A stretch of 64,000 bases of DNA from Pseudomonadota bacterium (GCA_023404095.1 JAEYDD010000056.1:21558-85557); one strand, 5' to 3'. Positions 40,996 to 50,501 are shown, numbered from the stretch's first letter. Notes: generated by a model from the sequence alone, not told the origin. Translations and numbers: made by a program.

Positions 40996-42498
40996 TCAAT
41001 TGCCTATGGTCACCCACACGCCCTTGCCTTGCGTGTAGGAGATGAGCGCGTCCATGCACTTGTCGCGGCCGTTGCCGCTTTCCTTCCAGCCGCCGAAGGG
41101 CAACTGCATGTCGCCATTCATGTAGCTGTTGACGTAGACCATGCCGGCTTCGACATCGCGGGCGAAGCGGTGCGCTTTGCCGAGGTCGGATGTCCAGATG
41201 CCTGCGGCAAGCCCGAAAGGGCTATCGTTGGCGACGGAGACGGCTTCCTCGTAGCCCGAGACGGGGATGATGCTCGCGACCGGCCCGAAGATCTCTTCGC
41301 GTGCGATGGTCATGGTATTGTTCACGCCGGCGAAAATCGTCGGCGCGACATAGGCGCCATGTTCGAGGCCCTCCGGCACGCTGCCGCCCAGAACGCAGTC
41401 CGCACCGGACTGCTTGCCGATGGCGATATAGTTCAATACGCGCTGCTGCTGTTCACGTGTGACGAGCGGCCCCATCGTCGTTTTCTCGTCCAGCGGATCG
41501 CCTGGCACGTAACCGGCCTTCGCCTGCGCAATGAGGGAGTCGACGAAATCGGGAACGATGGACTTCTCCACGATGATGCGGGAGCCGGCACAGCAGACTT
41601 CGCCCTGGTTGCCGAAAATGCCCATCGCCGCCCACCAGGCGGCTGTTTCGATGTTGTCGGCGTCCGCCAGGACGACATGAGGGGATTTTCCACCGCACTC
41701 GGTGGCGACCTTCTTCATGTTCGACTGACCGGAATAGATCAGCATCAGCTTGCCGACTTCGGCGGAACCGGTAAAGGCGATCTTGTCGACATCCTCGTGC
41801 AGCGCCAGCGCCTTGCCGGCCTCCGCCCCATAGCCGTTGACGACATTGAGCACGCCGGCGGGGCCGCCTGCCTCCATGAAAAGCTGTGCAAGCAGGAGCG
41901 CGGATAGGGGCGACTGCTCGGCGGGTTTCAACACCACCGAATTTCCAGCCGACAAGGCCGGAGCGATCTTCCAGGCTGTCATGAGCAACGGGTAGTTCCA
42001 CGGAACGATGCAGCCGACGACGCCCAGCGGTTGGCGAATGACGTAGGACAGCACGTCGCTCGACGTGGAACCAACGGAGCCTTCGATCTTGTCGATGCAT
42101 TCCGCGGTGAAGCGGAAGCAGTTGACGGCGAGCGGTATGTCGACCGTCAGCATTTCCTGGATGGGCTTGCCCATGTCGATCGTATCGAGGAGGGCGAACG
42201 TGTCGGCGTGCGCTTCGACAAGATCAGTGAAGCGGATCATGACGGCCATTCGGGCGCGCGGCGCCATGCGCGACCAGACGCCCGACTTGAAGGCCCTGCG
42301 CCCGGCTGCGACCGCAAGATCGATGTCGGCCGCCTCGCCGCGCGAGACGGCGGCGATCACGCTGCCGTTCGACGGATTGACGGTCTCGAACTTGCTTCCG
42401 GACAGAGCCTCGCGGAATGTTCCGTCGATGAAGAGGCGCCCCTCGAAAGAAAGCCTGCTGGCCTTGTCATGCCACGTCTGGGGTGATGCAATGTTCAC
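40996..42498 (-). CDS. Aldehyde dehydrogenase (PuuC/betaine-aldehyde type)
   Basis: This 500-aa NAD-dependent enzyme has GVVGCIVPWNYPLLM, the cofactor loop FTGSAEVGKLM, the general base Glu in KKVATECGGKSPHVV and the catalytic Cys in GNQGEVCCAGSRIIVE. The family oxidises gamma-glutamyl-aminobutyraldehyde, aminoaldehydes or betaine aldehyde to acids. It lies 11 bp after the GMC oxidoreductase, so alcohol-to-aldehyde and aldehyde-to-acid steps are encoded side by side. Confidence 0.9.
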   Translation of the reverse strand: MNIASPQTWHDKASRLSFEGRLFIDGTFREALSGSKFETVNPSNGSVIAAVSRGEAADIDLAVAAGRRAFKSGVWSRMAPRARMAVMIRFTDLVEAHADTFALLDTIDMGKPIQEMLTVDIPLAVNCFRFTAECIDKIEGSVGSTSSDVLSYVIRQPLGVVGCIVPWNYPLLMTAWKIAPALSAGNSVVLKPAEQSPLSALLLAQLFMEAGGPAGVLNVVNGYGAEAGKALALHEDVDKIAFTGSAEVGKLMLIYSGQSNMKKVATECGGKSPHVVLADADNIETAAWWAAMGIFGNQGEVCCAGSRIIVEKSIVPDFVDSLIAQAKAGYVPGDPLDEKTTMGPLVTREQQQRVLNYIAIGKQSGADCVLGGSVPEGLEHGAYVAPTIFAGVNNTMTIAREEIFGPVASIIPVSGYEEAVSVANDSPFGLAAGIWTSDLGKAHRFARDVEAGMVYVNSYMNGDMQLPFGGWKESGNGRDKCMDALISYTQGKGVWVTIGN

Positions 42499-42509
42499 GA
42501 TGGGGTCTC

Positions 42510-44093
42510 CTAGCCGGCGAGGATCATCTGGGCGGCGCGCTCGGCGACCATGATGGTCGGCGCGTTGAGGTTGCCGGACACCATCTTCGGGATCACCGAG
42601 GCGTCAGCGACATGAAGCCCCTCAAGCCCGCGGACCTTGAGCGTTGCCGGATCGGTGACGGCCATCCGGTCCGTGCCCATCCGGCAGCTCGAGGACGGGT
42701 GATAGAGCGTGGTCATATGGCCGCGTACGTAGTCGGCGATCTCCGCATCCGTCCGGCATTCGGCGCTGGGGCTCACCTCGTAGGCGACCAGTTCCTTCAC
42801 GGGCGACTGCTCCATGATGCGGCGATTGATCTTGATGCCCTCGACCATGGTGGCGAGGTCGAGGCCTTCGGGATCGCTGACGAAATACTTCGGATCGATC
42901 GACGGATAATCGATCGGGTTTGCCGAGCGCAGCCTGATTTCGCCGCGGCTGTTCGGCCGCTGGAGCGTGCAATGCGCCGTGATGCCGGACTGGCCGCCGA
43001 GGAAGCGCGCATAGTCGCGATGCGGGCTGATGGCGCCGTAGAGCTGGAGGTCGGGCTCCACGCCCGGGCGGCTGCACACATGGCCGCCCGAGGCGACCCA
43101 GGGAGACGTGCGGATCCCGGTGCGCCTGTCGCGCCATTCCTCGAAGCTTCCGACAATGATCTCATCCGTCCACGCGCCGATCCCCATCGGTTCGTTGGTG
43201 TAGAAGGTGATCGGGATGTTGAGGTGGTCCTGGAGATCCTTGCCGACGCCGGGGAGATCATGGACAGGGTCGACGCCTGCCGCTTTCAGTTCGTCGGCAG
43301 GACCGACGCCCGACAGCATCAGAAGCTGGGCCGAGCCGATGGCCCCGGACGACAACACGACCTCGCTTTCAGCGTAAGCCGTCTCGGGAATGCCGTCCAC
43401 GAGGTATCTCACTCCCTTCACCCGGCCGTTTTCGATGATGAGGCCCGTGACGAGCACACCCGGTTTCAGCGTGAGGTTCGGTCGTTCGAGGGCAGGGCGC
43501 AGATAGGCCTTTCCGGTTCCCCAGCGCTCGCCGTTCTTGATGGTGAACTGGAAGAGGCCGACGCCTTCCTGCGTTTCGCCGTTGTAGTCAGGATTGTAGG
43601 GATAGCCCGCCGCTTCCGCCGCCTCGATCCATAGCCGCTCGTACTTGTCGACGTAGGGGACATTGCCGATGTGCAGAAGACCATCATTACCGTGGTAGGG
43701 GCTGTTCTTGATGTCGGCGTTTGCTTCTGAATGGAGGAAGACCGGGAAGACATCCTTCCAGCCCCAGCCAGCGCATCCCATTTCCTCCCAGGCATCGTAG
43801 TCCGAGGGCAGGCCGCGGATGTAGATCATGGCATTTAGGGCGCCCGAGCCCCCGATCATCTTGCCGCGGGGCCAGAAGATCCGCCGCCCCCGGCACCCTG
43901 CCTGCGGTTCGGTGTAGTATCCCCAGTCGGCGCCGGTATTGAACATCGTCACCCAGTCGGAAGGGATGTCCGATGCTAGCGGCGCGGCCTTGCCGGCTTC
44001 GAGAACCAGAACCTTGCGGTCCGGGTCGGCGCTCAGGCGGTTTGCAAGCACGCAGCCGGCAGACCCGGCACCGATGATGATGGTGTCGTACAT
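42510..44093 (-). CDS. GMC-family FAD oxidoreductase (choline dehydrogenase-like)
   Basis: This 527-aa flavoprotein has the N-terminal FAD loop IIIGAGSAGCVLANRL, the first GMC signature GKMIGGSGALNAMIYIRG near residue 85, the second signature SSGAIGSAQLLMLSGVG near 260, and the active-site His in LYHPSSSCRMGT with Asn in VSGNLNAPTIMVAERAA. It oxidises a primary alcohol to an aldehyde with electrons to the respiratory chain. Choline is one possibility, but no betaine-specific genes are present. It is placed between the transporter and the aldehyde dehydrogenase. Confidence 0.88.
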   Translation of the reverse strand: MYDTIIIGAGSAGCVLANRLSADPDRKVLVLEAGKAAPLASDIPSDWVTMFNTGADWGYYTEPQAGCRGRRIFWPRGKMIGGSGALNAMIYIRGLPSDYDAWEEMGCAGWGWKDVFPVFLHSEANADIKNSPYHGNDGLLHIGNVPYVDKYERLWIEAAEAAGYPYNPDYNGETQEGVGLFQFTIKNGERWGTGKAYLRPALERPNLTLKPGVLVTGLIIENGRVKGVRYLVDGIPETAYAESEVVLSSGAIGSAQLLMLSGVGPADELKAAGVDPVHDLPGVGKDLQDHLNIPITFYTNEPMGIGAWTDEIIVGSFEEWRDRRTGIRTSPWVASGGHVCSRPGVEPDLQLYGAISPHRDYARFLGGQSGITAHCTLQRPNSRGEIRLRSANPIDYPSIDPKYFVSDPEGLDLATMVEGIKINRRIMEQSPVKELVAYEVSPSAECRTDAEIADYVRGHMTTLYHPSSSCRMGTDRMAVTDPATLKVRGLEGLHVADASVIPKMVSGNLNAPTIMVAERAAQMILAG

Positions 44094-44102
44094 GGAAACT
44101 CC

Positions 44103-45176
44103 TCATTCCCCAGCGATGGCCGGATGTTCCTGAAGTTTGGATTTTGTGGGAGCGGCGTTGCGGCCGCGCAGCCAGTTCACGAGATCGCCGAAGCGACCGA
44201 CGAGCCCCTTGGGCATCAACAAAATCGAAAGGGTGATGATGAGGCCGAGACCCAGGGTGCGGAATTCACCGGCCTCACGCATCAACTCGTCGGCGGCGAC
44301 CAGGACGATCGTGCCGACCAGCGGCCCCCAGAAGGTCCCAACACCGCCGACGACCGTGATCGCAACGATGAACATCAACTGCGACAGGGACAGAATGCCG
44401 GGGCCGATCGCCTGGAAGTGGGCCGCATAGAAGCCGCCGGCAAGCCCCGTGAAGAACGCCGAGATTCCGAAGACGAGCAATTGTGCCTGGAAGCGGTTGA
44501 CGCCGCGCGCTACCGCATAGCCGGGATTGTCCTTCAGCGCCCGGAAGGCAAGTCCGATCGGGCTTTTGACGATGATGTATGTGAAGATCATCGTCCCCGC
44601 GAAGAGGGCGGCGACGATCGCATAGTTGCCGACGAGCCACTGGCCTTTCAAGAGCGCGCGCGTGCCGAGATCGCCGAAACGGGCGAAGCCCACTGCCCCG
44701 CCGGTGAATTGCCGGCAGATCGAGCCTACCATCGTGAAGCATTCTGTGTCGGTGACGATCAGCAGGTACATTGTCTGGGCAATGGCAAGGGTCAGCAGCG
44801 CGACGTACACACCCGTCAGCCGCAGGCAGGCAAGGCCAACGATCAGCGAAAAGACCACGGCCGCCAGCGCGCCGGGCAACAGCGCTGCCCATACGTTCCA
44901 GCCGAAGTAGAAGCAGATCATTGCCGTGACGTAGCCGCCAAAGGCAAAGATGGCCATCTGGGCGAGCGAGAAGATGCCGGAAAAGCCGAACAGCAGGTTC
45001 CACTGCGAGGCGATGGTGGCATAGAACAGCGCAAGCACAATCTGGCCGAGCACATAGCGGCTGTCGATCATGAAAGGCAGGGCCACGGCGGCCGCAATGA
45101 GAAGGATGCTGACCAGCAGGTCGACGCGGGCGGAACCGGAACTGACTCTGGATATTGAATTCTGGGTCATGGTCAC
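44103..45176 (-). CDS. Branched-chain amino-acid type ABC permease (LivM)
   Basis: This 357-aa protein has about nine to ten membrane helices and the LivM pattern: QWNLLFGFSGIFSLAQMAIF near residue 65, KSPIGLAFRALKDNPGYAVA with the EAA-like loop, and GGVGTFWGPLVGTIVLV. It forms the channel with LivH encoded 3 bp upstream. Neighbouring enzymes suggest that an amide or amino alcohol, rather than leucine, is moved. The start is the first of two close ATGs. Confidence 0.88.
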   Translation of the reverse strand: MTMTQNSISRVSSGSARVDLLVSILLIAAAVALPFMIDSRYVLGQIVLALFYATIASQWNLLFGFSGIFSLAQMAIFAFGGYVTAMICFYFGWNVWAALLPGALAAVVFSLIVGLACLRLTGVYVALLTLAIAQTMYLLIVTDTECFTMVGSICRQFTGGAVGFARFGDLGTRALLKGQWLVGNYAIVAALFAGTMIFTYIIVKSPIGLAFRALKDNPGYAVARGVNRFQAQLLVFGISAFFTGLAGGFYAAHFQAIGPGILSLSQLMFIVAITVVGGVGTFWGPLVGTIVLVAADELMREAGEFRTLGLGLIITLSILLMPKGLVGRFGDLVNWLRGRNAAPTKSKLQEHPAIAGE

Positions 45177-45179
45177 GCC

Positions 45180-46067
45180 TCACATGCGACGGATCTGGAC
45201 GCGGCCGAACAGGCCGGCAGGTCGCCAGATCAGGACGGCGATGACGACGAAGAGCAACGTTGGGAAACCCCAGCGCGCACCCGCGACGTATTGAACGAAT
45301 GCCTCGAGCATGGCGAGGCCGAAGGCCGCGGCAACGGCGCCCGGCAGGTTGCCGAGACCGGCGACGACGCACATGATGAAGGCCTTCAGCATGGGGTCGT
45401 TGCCCAGAGGCGGCGAAAGCTGCGTCATTGAACTCACCATGACGCCGCAGATGCCGGCGATTGCGCCGGAAAGCACCAGCACCTGGAGGTATACCCGGTT
45501 GACGGCGACGCCCATCAGTTGCGCTGCCGCGCGGTTCTGCGCGGTTGCGCGGATGGCGCGGCCCATTCGGGTGCGGCCGAGGAGCAGGGCGATGACGGCC
45601 ATCAGAACAATGACGACCAATACGATCAGCATGTTCTGGAAGGGGAGGCTGACGGGGCCGAGGACCAGCGATCCCGTCGTCGAAAGCGGCTGCTTCAGCG
45701 GCTGGCCGCCATAGACGAGCAATATCGCGTTCTCGAGCGCGATGCCGATGCCGACCGTCGCAATCATGACGTTGGATTCGAAGGTCGCCTTGTCGTTCGT
45801 CAGGAGATTTCGAACGACCAGCAGGTAAAGCAGGCCTCCCGCGACGGCGCCGACGGCGATCGCACCGGCAAAGCCCACGTAGAACGGCAGGCCGAGCGTT
45901 GAGGAGAATGTGAAGGCGGAATAGCCGCCGAGCGTGAGCATCGCGGCATGCGCCATGTTCAGCATCCCCATGGACCCCCAGACGAGGGACAGGCCGACGG
46001 TGGCAAGCGCGTAGAGGGCGCCTGTCGTCAGTCCTGCGATGAGGATCGCGGTCATGATGTCGAGCAT
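45180..46067 (-). CDS. Branched-chain amino-acid type ABC permease (LivH)
   Basis: This 295-aa protein has eight or so helices and LivH hallmarks: ALYALATVGLSLVWGSMGML and NMAHAAMLTLGGYSAF near the N-terminus, the EAA-like RAIRATAQNRAAAQLMGV near residue 190, and GLGNLPGAVAAAFGLAMLEA. It is separated by 2 bp from LivF upstream and 3 bp from LivM downstream. Confidence 0.9.
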   Translation of the reverse strand: MLDIMTAILIAGLTTGALYALATVGLSLVWGSMGMLNMAHAAMLTLGGYSAFTFSSTLGLPFYVGFAGAIAVGAVAGGLLYLLVVRNLLTNDKATFESNVMIATVGIGIALENAILLVYGGQPLKQPLSTTGSLVLGPVSLPFQNMLIVLVVIVLMAVIALLLGRTRMGRAIRATAQNRAAAQLMGVAVNRVYLQVLVLSGAIAGICGVMVSSMTQLSPPLGNDPMLKAFIMCVVAGLGNLPGAVAAAFGLAMLEAFVQYVAGARWGFPTLLFVVIAVLIWRPAGLFGRVQIRRM

Positions 46068-46069
46068 CG

Positions 46070-46795
46070 TCAGCCTCCGAGGTAGGTTGCGAGGAGCTCG
46101 TCTCGGGCGAGCAGCTCGGCGGGTGGGCCGGACCAGACGATGACGCCGTCGTCGAGCAGGTGGAGATGATTGGCGAGATCGGCGACGCGAGCAGGGTTCT
46201 CTTCCACGAGCAGGATGGTGCGCCCGCTTTTCGAAAGCTCGGCGATGACGCCATAGATCTGTTCGATGATCAGCGGGGCAAGGCCGAGGGACGGCTCGTC
46301 GATGAGCAGGATCTCGCCTCCCATCATGAGGCCGCGGCCGATGCCGACCATGCGGCGCTCTCCGCCGGAAAGCGAGGACGCGACCTGATGGCGCCGGTCC
46401 GCGAGCTTGGGCAGAAGCGCGTAGACCTCGTTCAATCGCTGGTCGATCAGCGCCTTGTCTCGCGTGAGATAGGCGCCCATCAGCAGGTTTTCGAGAACAC
46501 TCATTTCCGGAAAGAGCATGTCGCCCTGCGGCACGTGGGCGACACCAAGTCCGGCGATCGCCTCGGGTTTCGCAGGCGCGGGGCTGCCGTTCACGCGGAT
46601 CGTGCCGGACTTCAGCGGAACAAGGCCGGAAATGGTCTTGAGCAGCGTGGATTTTCCATGCCCGTTCGGGCCGACGACGGTGACGAAGTCACCGGCGGCG
46701 ACGTCGAAGGAGATGCCTCTCAGCACGTCGAGTTCCCTGTAGCCGGAAACGACGTTGGTGAGGCTGAGGACGGCTGGCTTTGGAGCAGCGCTCAT
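46070..46795 (-). CDS. Branched-chain amino-acid type ABC ATPase (LivF)
   Basis: This 241-aa ATPase has Walker A GPNGHGKSTLL near residue 43, GVAHVPQGDMLFPEMSVLEN as the LivF-type Q-loop region, the signature SLSGGERRMVGIGRGLM, Walker B EILLIDEPSLGLAP and the H-loop region ILLVEENPARV. The motifs are complete. It overlaps the LivG stop by 4 bp, showing coupled translation of the two ATPases. Confidence 0.9.
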   Translation of the reverse strand: MSAAPKPAVLSLTNVVSGYRELDVLRGISFDVAAGDFVTVVGPNGHGKSTLLKTISGLVPLKSGTIRVNGSPAPAKPEAIAGLGVAHVPQGDMLFPEMSVLENLLMGAYLTRDKALIDQRLNEVYALLPKLADRRHQVASSLSGGERRMVGIGRGLMMGGEILLIDEPSLGLAPLIIEQIYGVIAELSKSGRTILLVEENPARVADLANHLHLLDDGVIVWSGPPAELLARDELLATYLGG

Positions 46796-47592
46796 GGCTG
46801 CGCCCCGCTATCGGCGAAGTATGACTTGAGCCGCTTGCGCGTGCCCTCGCCGAGATAGGTCTCAACGACGACGGGGTCTTCGGCTACCGCGTTCGGCGGG
46901 CCCTCGAAGATCTTCTTCCCGTGATGCATGATCAAGACGCGGCTCGACAGGGCCAGCAGGAAGCGCATGACGTGCTCGATCAGCACGACGGTCAAGCCGC
47001 CGGCCTTCAGGCGCTCGACAAGGTCGACGATGTGATCGATTTCGCTGGTGTTGAGGCCACCCACCGGTTCATCCAGGAAGAGAAGCTTCGGCCTGGTGGC
47101 GATCGCGCCGGCAATCATCAGGAGCTTGCGCTCTAGCACGGGAAGCTGCGCGACCGGCGCATCCGCCTTGTCGGCCAGCCCGACGAAGGCAAGCGCCTCC
47201 TCTGTCTGCTCCCGCACGTCCTTGCCGAGCCTGAAGCCGGGCACGGAACGTCGGCTTCGTCCGAAATACGTCGCCACGTCGATGTTTTCGCGAACCGTCA
47301 GGCTTTCGAAAGCCGCGTTGAGCTGGAAGGTTCGCGCGATTCCGAGTTGGCAGATGCGGTCTGCGCCGAGCCCCGCAATGTCGTGGCCGTCGAAATGCAT
47401 GCGCCCTTCCGTCGCGGGCGTCACACCCGTAACGACGTCGAAAAAGGTCGTCTTTCCAGCGCCGTTCGGACCGCCGATGCCGACGATCTCGCCACGGGCG
47501 ACCTGCAGGTCCATTCCATCGACAGCCGCGAGCGAACCGTAGCGCTTCACGACGTTTTCGCATTCCAGCAACACTTCGCCGCCGTTTTCCAT
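46792..47592 (-). CDS. Branched-chain amino-acid type ABC ATPase (LivG)
   Basis: This 266-aa ATPase has Walker A GPNGAGKTTFFDVVTGV, RTFQLNAAFESLTVRENIDV, the signature-equivalent LPVLERKLLMIAGAIATRP, Walker B LLFLDEPVGGLNTSEIDHIV and the H-loop VLIEHVMRFLL. The C-loop LPVLERK departs from the usual LSGGQ but is in the LivG-type position. The start is the ATG of MENGGEVLL; a longer frame would add 23 residues across the upstream stem-loop. It pairs with LivF. Confidence 0.88.
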   Translation of the reverse strand: MENGGEVLLECENVVKRYGSLAAVDGMDLQVARGEIVGIGGPNGAGKTTFFDVVTGVTPATEGRMHFDGHDIAGLGADRICQLGIARTFQLNAAFESLTVRENIDVATYFGRSRRSVPGFRLGKDVREQTEEALAFVGLADKADAPVAQLPVLERKLLMIAGAIATRPKLLFLDEPVGGLNTSEIDHIVDLVERLKAGGLTVVLIEHVMRFLLALSSRVLIMHHGKKIFEGPPNAVAEDPVVVETYLGEGTRKRLKSYFADSGAQP

Positions 47593-47618
47593 CAATCCCG
47601 CTCCTTGCGCCGTCCGCA

Positions 47619-47638
47619 CCGGCCGGTCGCCCGGCCGG
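47619..47638 (-). terminator. Stem-loop between livK and livG
   Basis: CCGGCCGG occurs twice (47619-47626 and 47631-47638) and is self-complementary, giving an 8-bp stem with a 4-nt TCGC loop. It lies between the binding-protein gene and the membrane/ATPase genes, a common place for partial termination or mRNA stabilisation that raises binding-protein levels. Confidence 0.45.
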
Positions 47639-47670
47639 CATGGCGTTTCAGCATCGTCCAAACCGCCTGA

Positions 47671-48969
47671 CTATTTGATCCACGGCGGCAGCAGGAATTC
47701 GTCCGTTGCATAGAGCGTCGGGGCGATGAGCTTGGGATCGGTCGTGTAGTCCTGGTGCTGCAGGAACTGGTGGGGCATGCCCAGCGAGGGATCTGCGACC
47801 TGCGTCGGATAGCAGTAGGCCGACTGGCCGGCCGGGTCGGCGCGGTAGGTGCCATTGACGCCGCGATAGACGTTGCGCCGCATCACGGCTGCCACCTTGC
47901 TCACCTGCTCCTTGTTGAAGGGCTCGCCGGGGCCGCCGGCGATCGCTGCGGCAATCGCCCACATCCAGAGGCCGTCATAGGTCTGCGAGCCGGTGATATA
48001 GGCGGAATTGGCGCCGAACTTCGTCCGGTAGGCTTCGCGGTAGGTTTTCGAGAATTCATCGGGCAGGCAGCCGACGACGGTCGAGTAGATGACGCCGTTG
48101 ATGCTGGCGCCGCCGATCTCGCGGAAGGCGGGCAGCGAGGGACCATATTGCATGTAGATGAGGCTGTTGGTCGGCTGCGTCAGGAACTGAACCATGAACT
48201 GGGCCAGGTCCTGGGGCAGGAAGTGGGTCACGATGATGGCGGCCGGAGGATCCTGGCGCAACTTCGCAAGCGTGGGGCCCCACTGGTTGGTCGGGAACGG
48301 CACGGTCTCGAAGAGGCTGACCTCGAAGCCGTATTCAGCGGCCTGGTCGCGGATCGCGTTGGCGATCACGATCGAATACTCGTTCGCCGACGGGATGATG
48401 GCGATCTTCTTGTTCGGCGCTGTCCACTTGCCGCCCTGCGAAAGCGTCTTGAGGAAGTTGAGGCAGCCCGGGCCGTACCAGTATTCCGGCGGATCGCCCT
48501 GGAAGGAACCGTAATAGCGCTCCGGATCTGTCTTGAACTTCTCGTTGTGCGAGATGAGGGTGTTGTAATGCATCATGATGACATCGTTGTCGGCGGCGAT
48601 GTCCATCTCGATCATGTTGGTCCCGAGATTGTAGCCGTTGATGATGACGGGCACATTGAACCGGTCCACCAGGCGCTGCATCGCCTGCGACACGAGGTCC
48701 GCCCCCATCTCCTTGGTGTCTTCGACGTGGATCTCTACCGGCCGGCCGAGAATACCGCCGGCCGCGTTGATTTCTTCGGCAGCAAGCTCAAGGCCGTTCT
48801 TGAACTCTATGCCGTCGGCGGCGGCTATACCGGACATGGGAAGCGCCGAGCCGACGGGAATGGGCGAGGTATCCTGTGCCTTCACGGCACTGTTCATATC
48901 GGCAAGGAGCATTCCGCCGGCGGTGCCGGCACCCAGAACTCCCTGAAGCATTGCACGTCTGTTCATCAT
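47671..48969 (-). CDS. Branched-chain amino-acid/amide-type ABC substrate-binding protein (LivK-like)
   Basis: This 432-aa periplasmic protein has a twin-arginine-like signal (MMNRRAMLQGVLGAGTAGGM) followed by GSALPMSGIAAADGIEFKNG, LELAAEEINAAGGILGRPVE and PSANEYSIVIANAIRDQAAE, the type I periplasmic-binding fold of the amide/urea subgroup. Export folded by the Tat route is possible. It is the first transporter gene of the leftward operon, after the amidase, and is separated from livG by a stem-loop. Confidence 0.87.
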   Translation of the reverse strand: MMNRRAMLQGVLGAGTAGGMLLADMNSAVKAQDTSPIPVGSALPMSGIAAADGIEFKNGLELAAEEINAAGGILGRPVEIHVEDTKEMGADLVSQAMQRLVDRFNVPVIINGYNLGTNMIEMDIAADNDVIMMHYNTLISHNEKFKTDPERYYGSFQGDPPEYWYGPGCLNFLKTLSQGGKWTAPNKKIAIIPSANEYSIVIANAIRDQAAEYGFEVSLFETVPFPTNQWGPTLAKLRQDPPAAIIVTHFLPQDLAQFMVQFLTQPTNSLIYMQYGPSLPAFREIGGASINGVIYSTVVGCLPDEFSKTYREAYRTKFGANSAYITGSQTYDGLWMWAIAAAIAGGPGEPFNKEQVSKVAAVMRRNVYRGVNGTYRADPAGQSAYCYPTQVADPSLGMPHQFLQHQDYTTDPKLIAPTLYATDEFLLPPWIK

Positions 48970-49020
48970 AACGGTTACCCCTTTTATGGTTGGTTATAGT
49001 CGTCATGCGTCATGCGGCGC

Positions 49021-50421
49021 TTACCCGGAGAACATCACCTCCAGGCCGGCAGCGACGGCAAGCACGCGGGCGTCCTCTCCTCTGGCTCCGATGATCTGGA
49101 AACCGACCGGCAACCCGTCCGTCGTGAAGCCGCAAGGGATTACACAGGCGGGCTGTTGGCTGAGATTGATGGGGAAACTGAAACCCGCCCATTCCGTCCA
49201 CCGCGCAAGTGCGCTGCCTGCGGGAACCTCAAGCCCTGCGTCGAAGGCCGGCAGTGCTATGCCCGGCGAAACAATGAAGTCGTAGGAGGCGAGCAGTTGG
49301 TCCATCGCCGCCCCGTATTCCCCGCGCCTGACCTGCGCGAGCACCAGTTCGGTGGAGGTGTAGGCAGCACCGGCGCCGGCGACCTCGAGGAAGCCGGCAT
49401 CGATCATCCGCCGCTGCGTTTCAGGGATCGAAGACAGCCGTGCAGCGGCGCCCGTGAACCAGTGCCGATGGAAGAGTTCGATGAGGTTCTCACCCGGAAG
49501 GTCGACCGGTTCGACGATCGCCCCCGCTTTTTCCAGGCTCCTGACCCGGGCCGCGACGATCCTGCCGATCTCCGGGTCGAGCGTGCCTGCCGCCGGCTTT
49601 GACCAGTAGCCGATCCGTTTGCCCGAGAGGCTCAGCGCCTCGCCGCCATCGAGCGCAGCGAGCACGCCTGCACCTTGCGCCCAGTCGCGAAGGTCGCGAC
49701 CCGACATCGCCCCGAGCATCGCGGCCGCGTCTGCCGCACTCCTGGCCATCGGCCCGATATGGGCGACCGTGCCAAAAGCGCTCGGCGGGTGGGCGGGGAC
49801 ACGGCCGAAAGACGGCTTGTGACCGACGATGCCGGTAAACGAGGCCGGCACGCGGATCGAGCCGCCGCCGTCGGTGCCGAGATGGAAGACGCCGGCGCCG
49901 ACTGCGGCCGCCACGGCCGCTCCGCCGGACGAGCCACCCGGGGTCTTTGTTCTGTCCCAGGGGTTGCGCGTCACGCCAAAAAGCGCGCTGTCGGTAACGG
50001 CCTTCCAGCCGAATTCCGGCGTCGTCGTCTGGCCGATGAAGACGGTCCCCGCGTTGCGAAGGAGGGCCACCGACGGAGCGTCCTCCTTGCAGGGTTGCGC
50101 CGGCGTGGTGGCGCTTCCATAGCGCACGCTCCAGCCTTCGACCCATACGATGTCCTTGAGCGTGGCCGGCACGCCGTCAACGTCGGAGAGCGGCGTGCCG
50201 TTCTTCCAGCGTTCCTCCGATGCGGCGGCGGCGGCAAGCGCTCCGCCGTGATCAACGAAAGTGAAGGCGTTGAAGTCGGCGTTGGTCTCCTCTGCCCGGT
50301 CCATCGCGGCCTTGGCGACTTCGACCGGCGAAAGAGAGCGCTTGCGATAGGCCGCGGCCAGCGTAGCGGCATCCATACGGCATAGTTCGCCAGCCCCGTC
50401 GAGAGGGTTCATGAAAGGCAT
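49021..50421 (-). CDS. Amidase (amidase-signature family)
   Basis: This 466-aa hydrolase has the Ser-Ser-Lys triad: Lys in GVPATLKDIVWVEGW, the cis-Ser in GTDGGGSIRVPASFTG and the nucleophile region PGGSSGGAAVAAAVGAGVFH. FGWKAVTDSALFGVTRNPWD is also typical. It splits a carboxamide to acid and amine or ammonia. The start is ATG 50421, nine bases after GGGGA; 50412 is an alternative. It heads the leftward operon and is divergent from a LysR gene, so it probably acts on the imported compound first. Confidence 0.87.
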   Translation of the reverse strand: MPFMNPLDGAGELCRMDAATLAAAYRKRSLSPVEVAKAAMDRAEETNADFNAFTFVDHGGALAAAAASEERWKNGTPLSDVDGVPATLKDIVWVEGWSVRYGSATTPAQPCKEDAPSVALLRNAGTVFIGQTTTPEFGWKAVTDSALFGVTRNPWDRTKTPGGSSGGAAVAAAVGAGVFHLGTDGGGSIRVPASFTGIVGHKPSFGRVPAHPPSAFGTVAHIGPMARSAADAAAMLGAMSGRDLRDWAQGAGVLAALDGGEALSLSGKRIGYWSKPAAGTLDPEIGRIVAARVRSLEKAGAIVEPVDLPGENLIELFHRHWFTGAAARLSSIPETQRRMIDAGFLEVAGAGAAYTSTELVLAQVRRGEYGAAMDQLLASYDFIVSPGIALPAFDAGLEVPAGSALARWTEWAGFSFPINLSQQPACVIPCGFTTDGLPVGFQIIGARGEDARVLAVAAGLEVMFSG

Positions 50422-50501
50422 TCTGTCGTTCCCCAAGGTCGCCCCCATCTATCGGAGGGCTGTCGTCCTTGCGGAGAGATTGGAGCTTTCCAGCAAATTC
50501 A

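Noticed and set aside
44124..46254. Long readings in the other frames and strand over the livM/livH genes, up to 659 codons
   Set aside because: The liv permeases explain the region with clear helices and motifs; the alternatives are Arg/Pro-rich and lack start signals.
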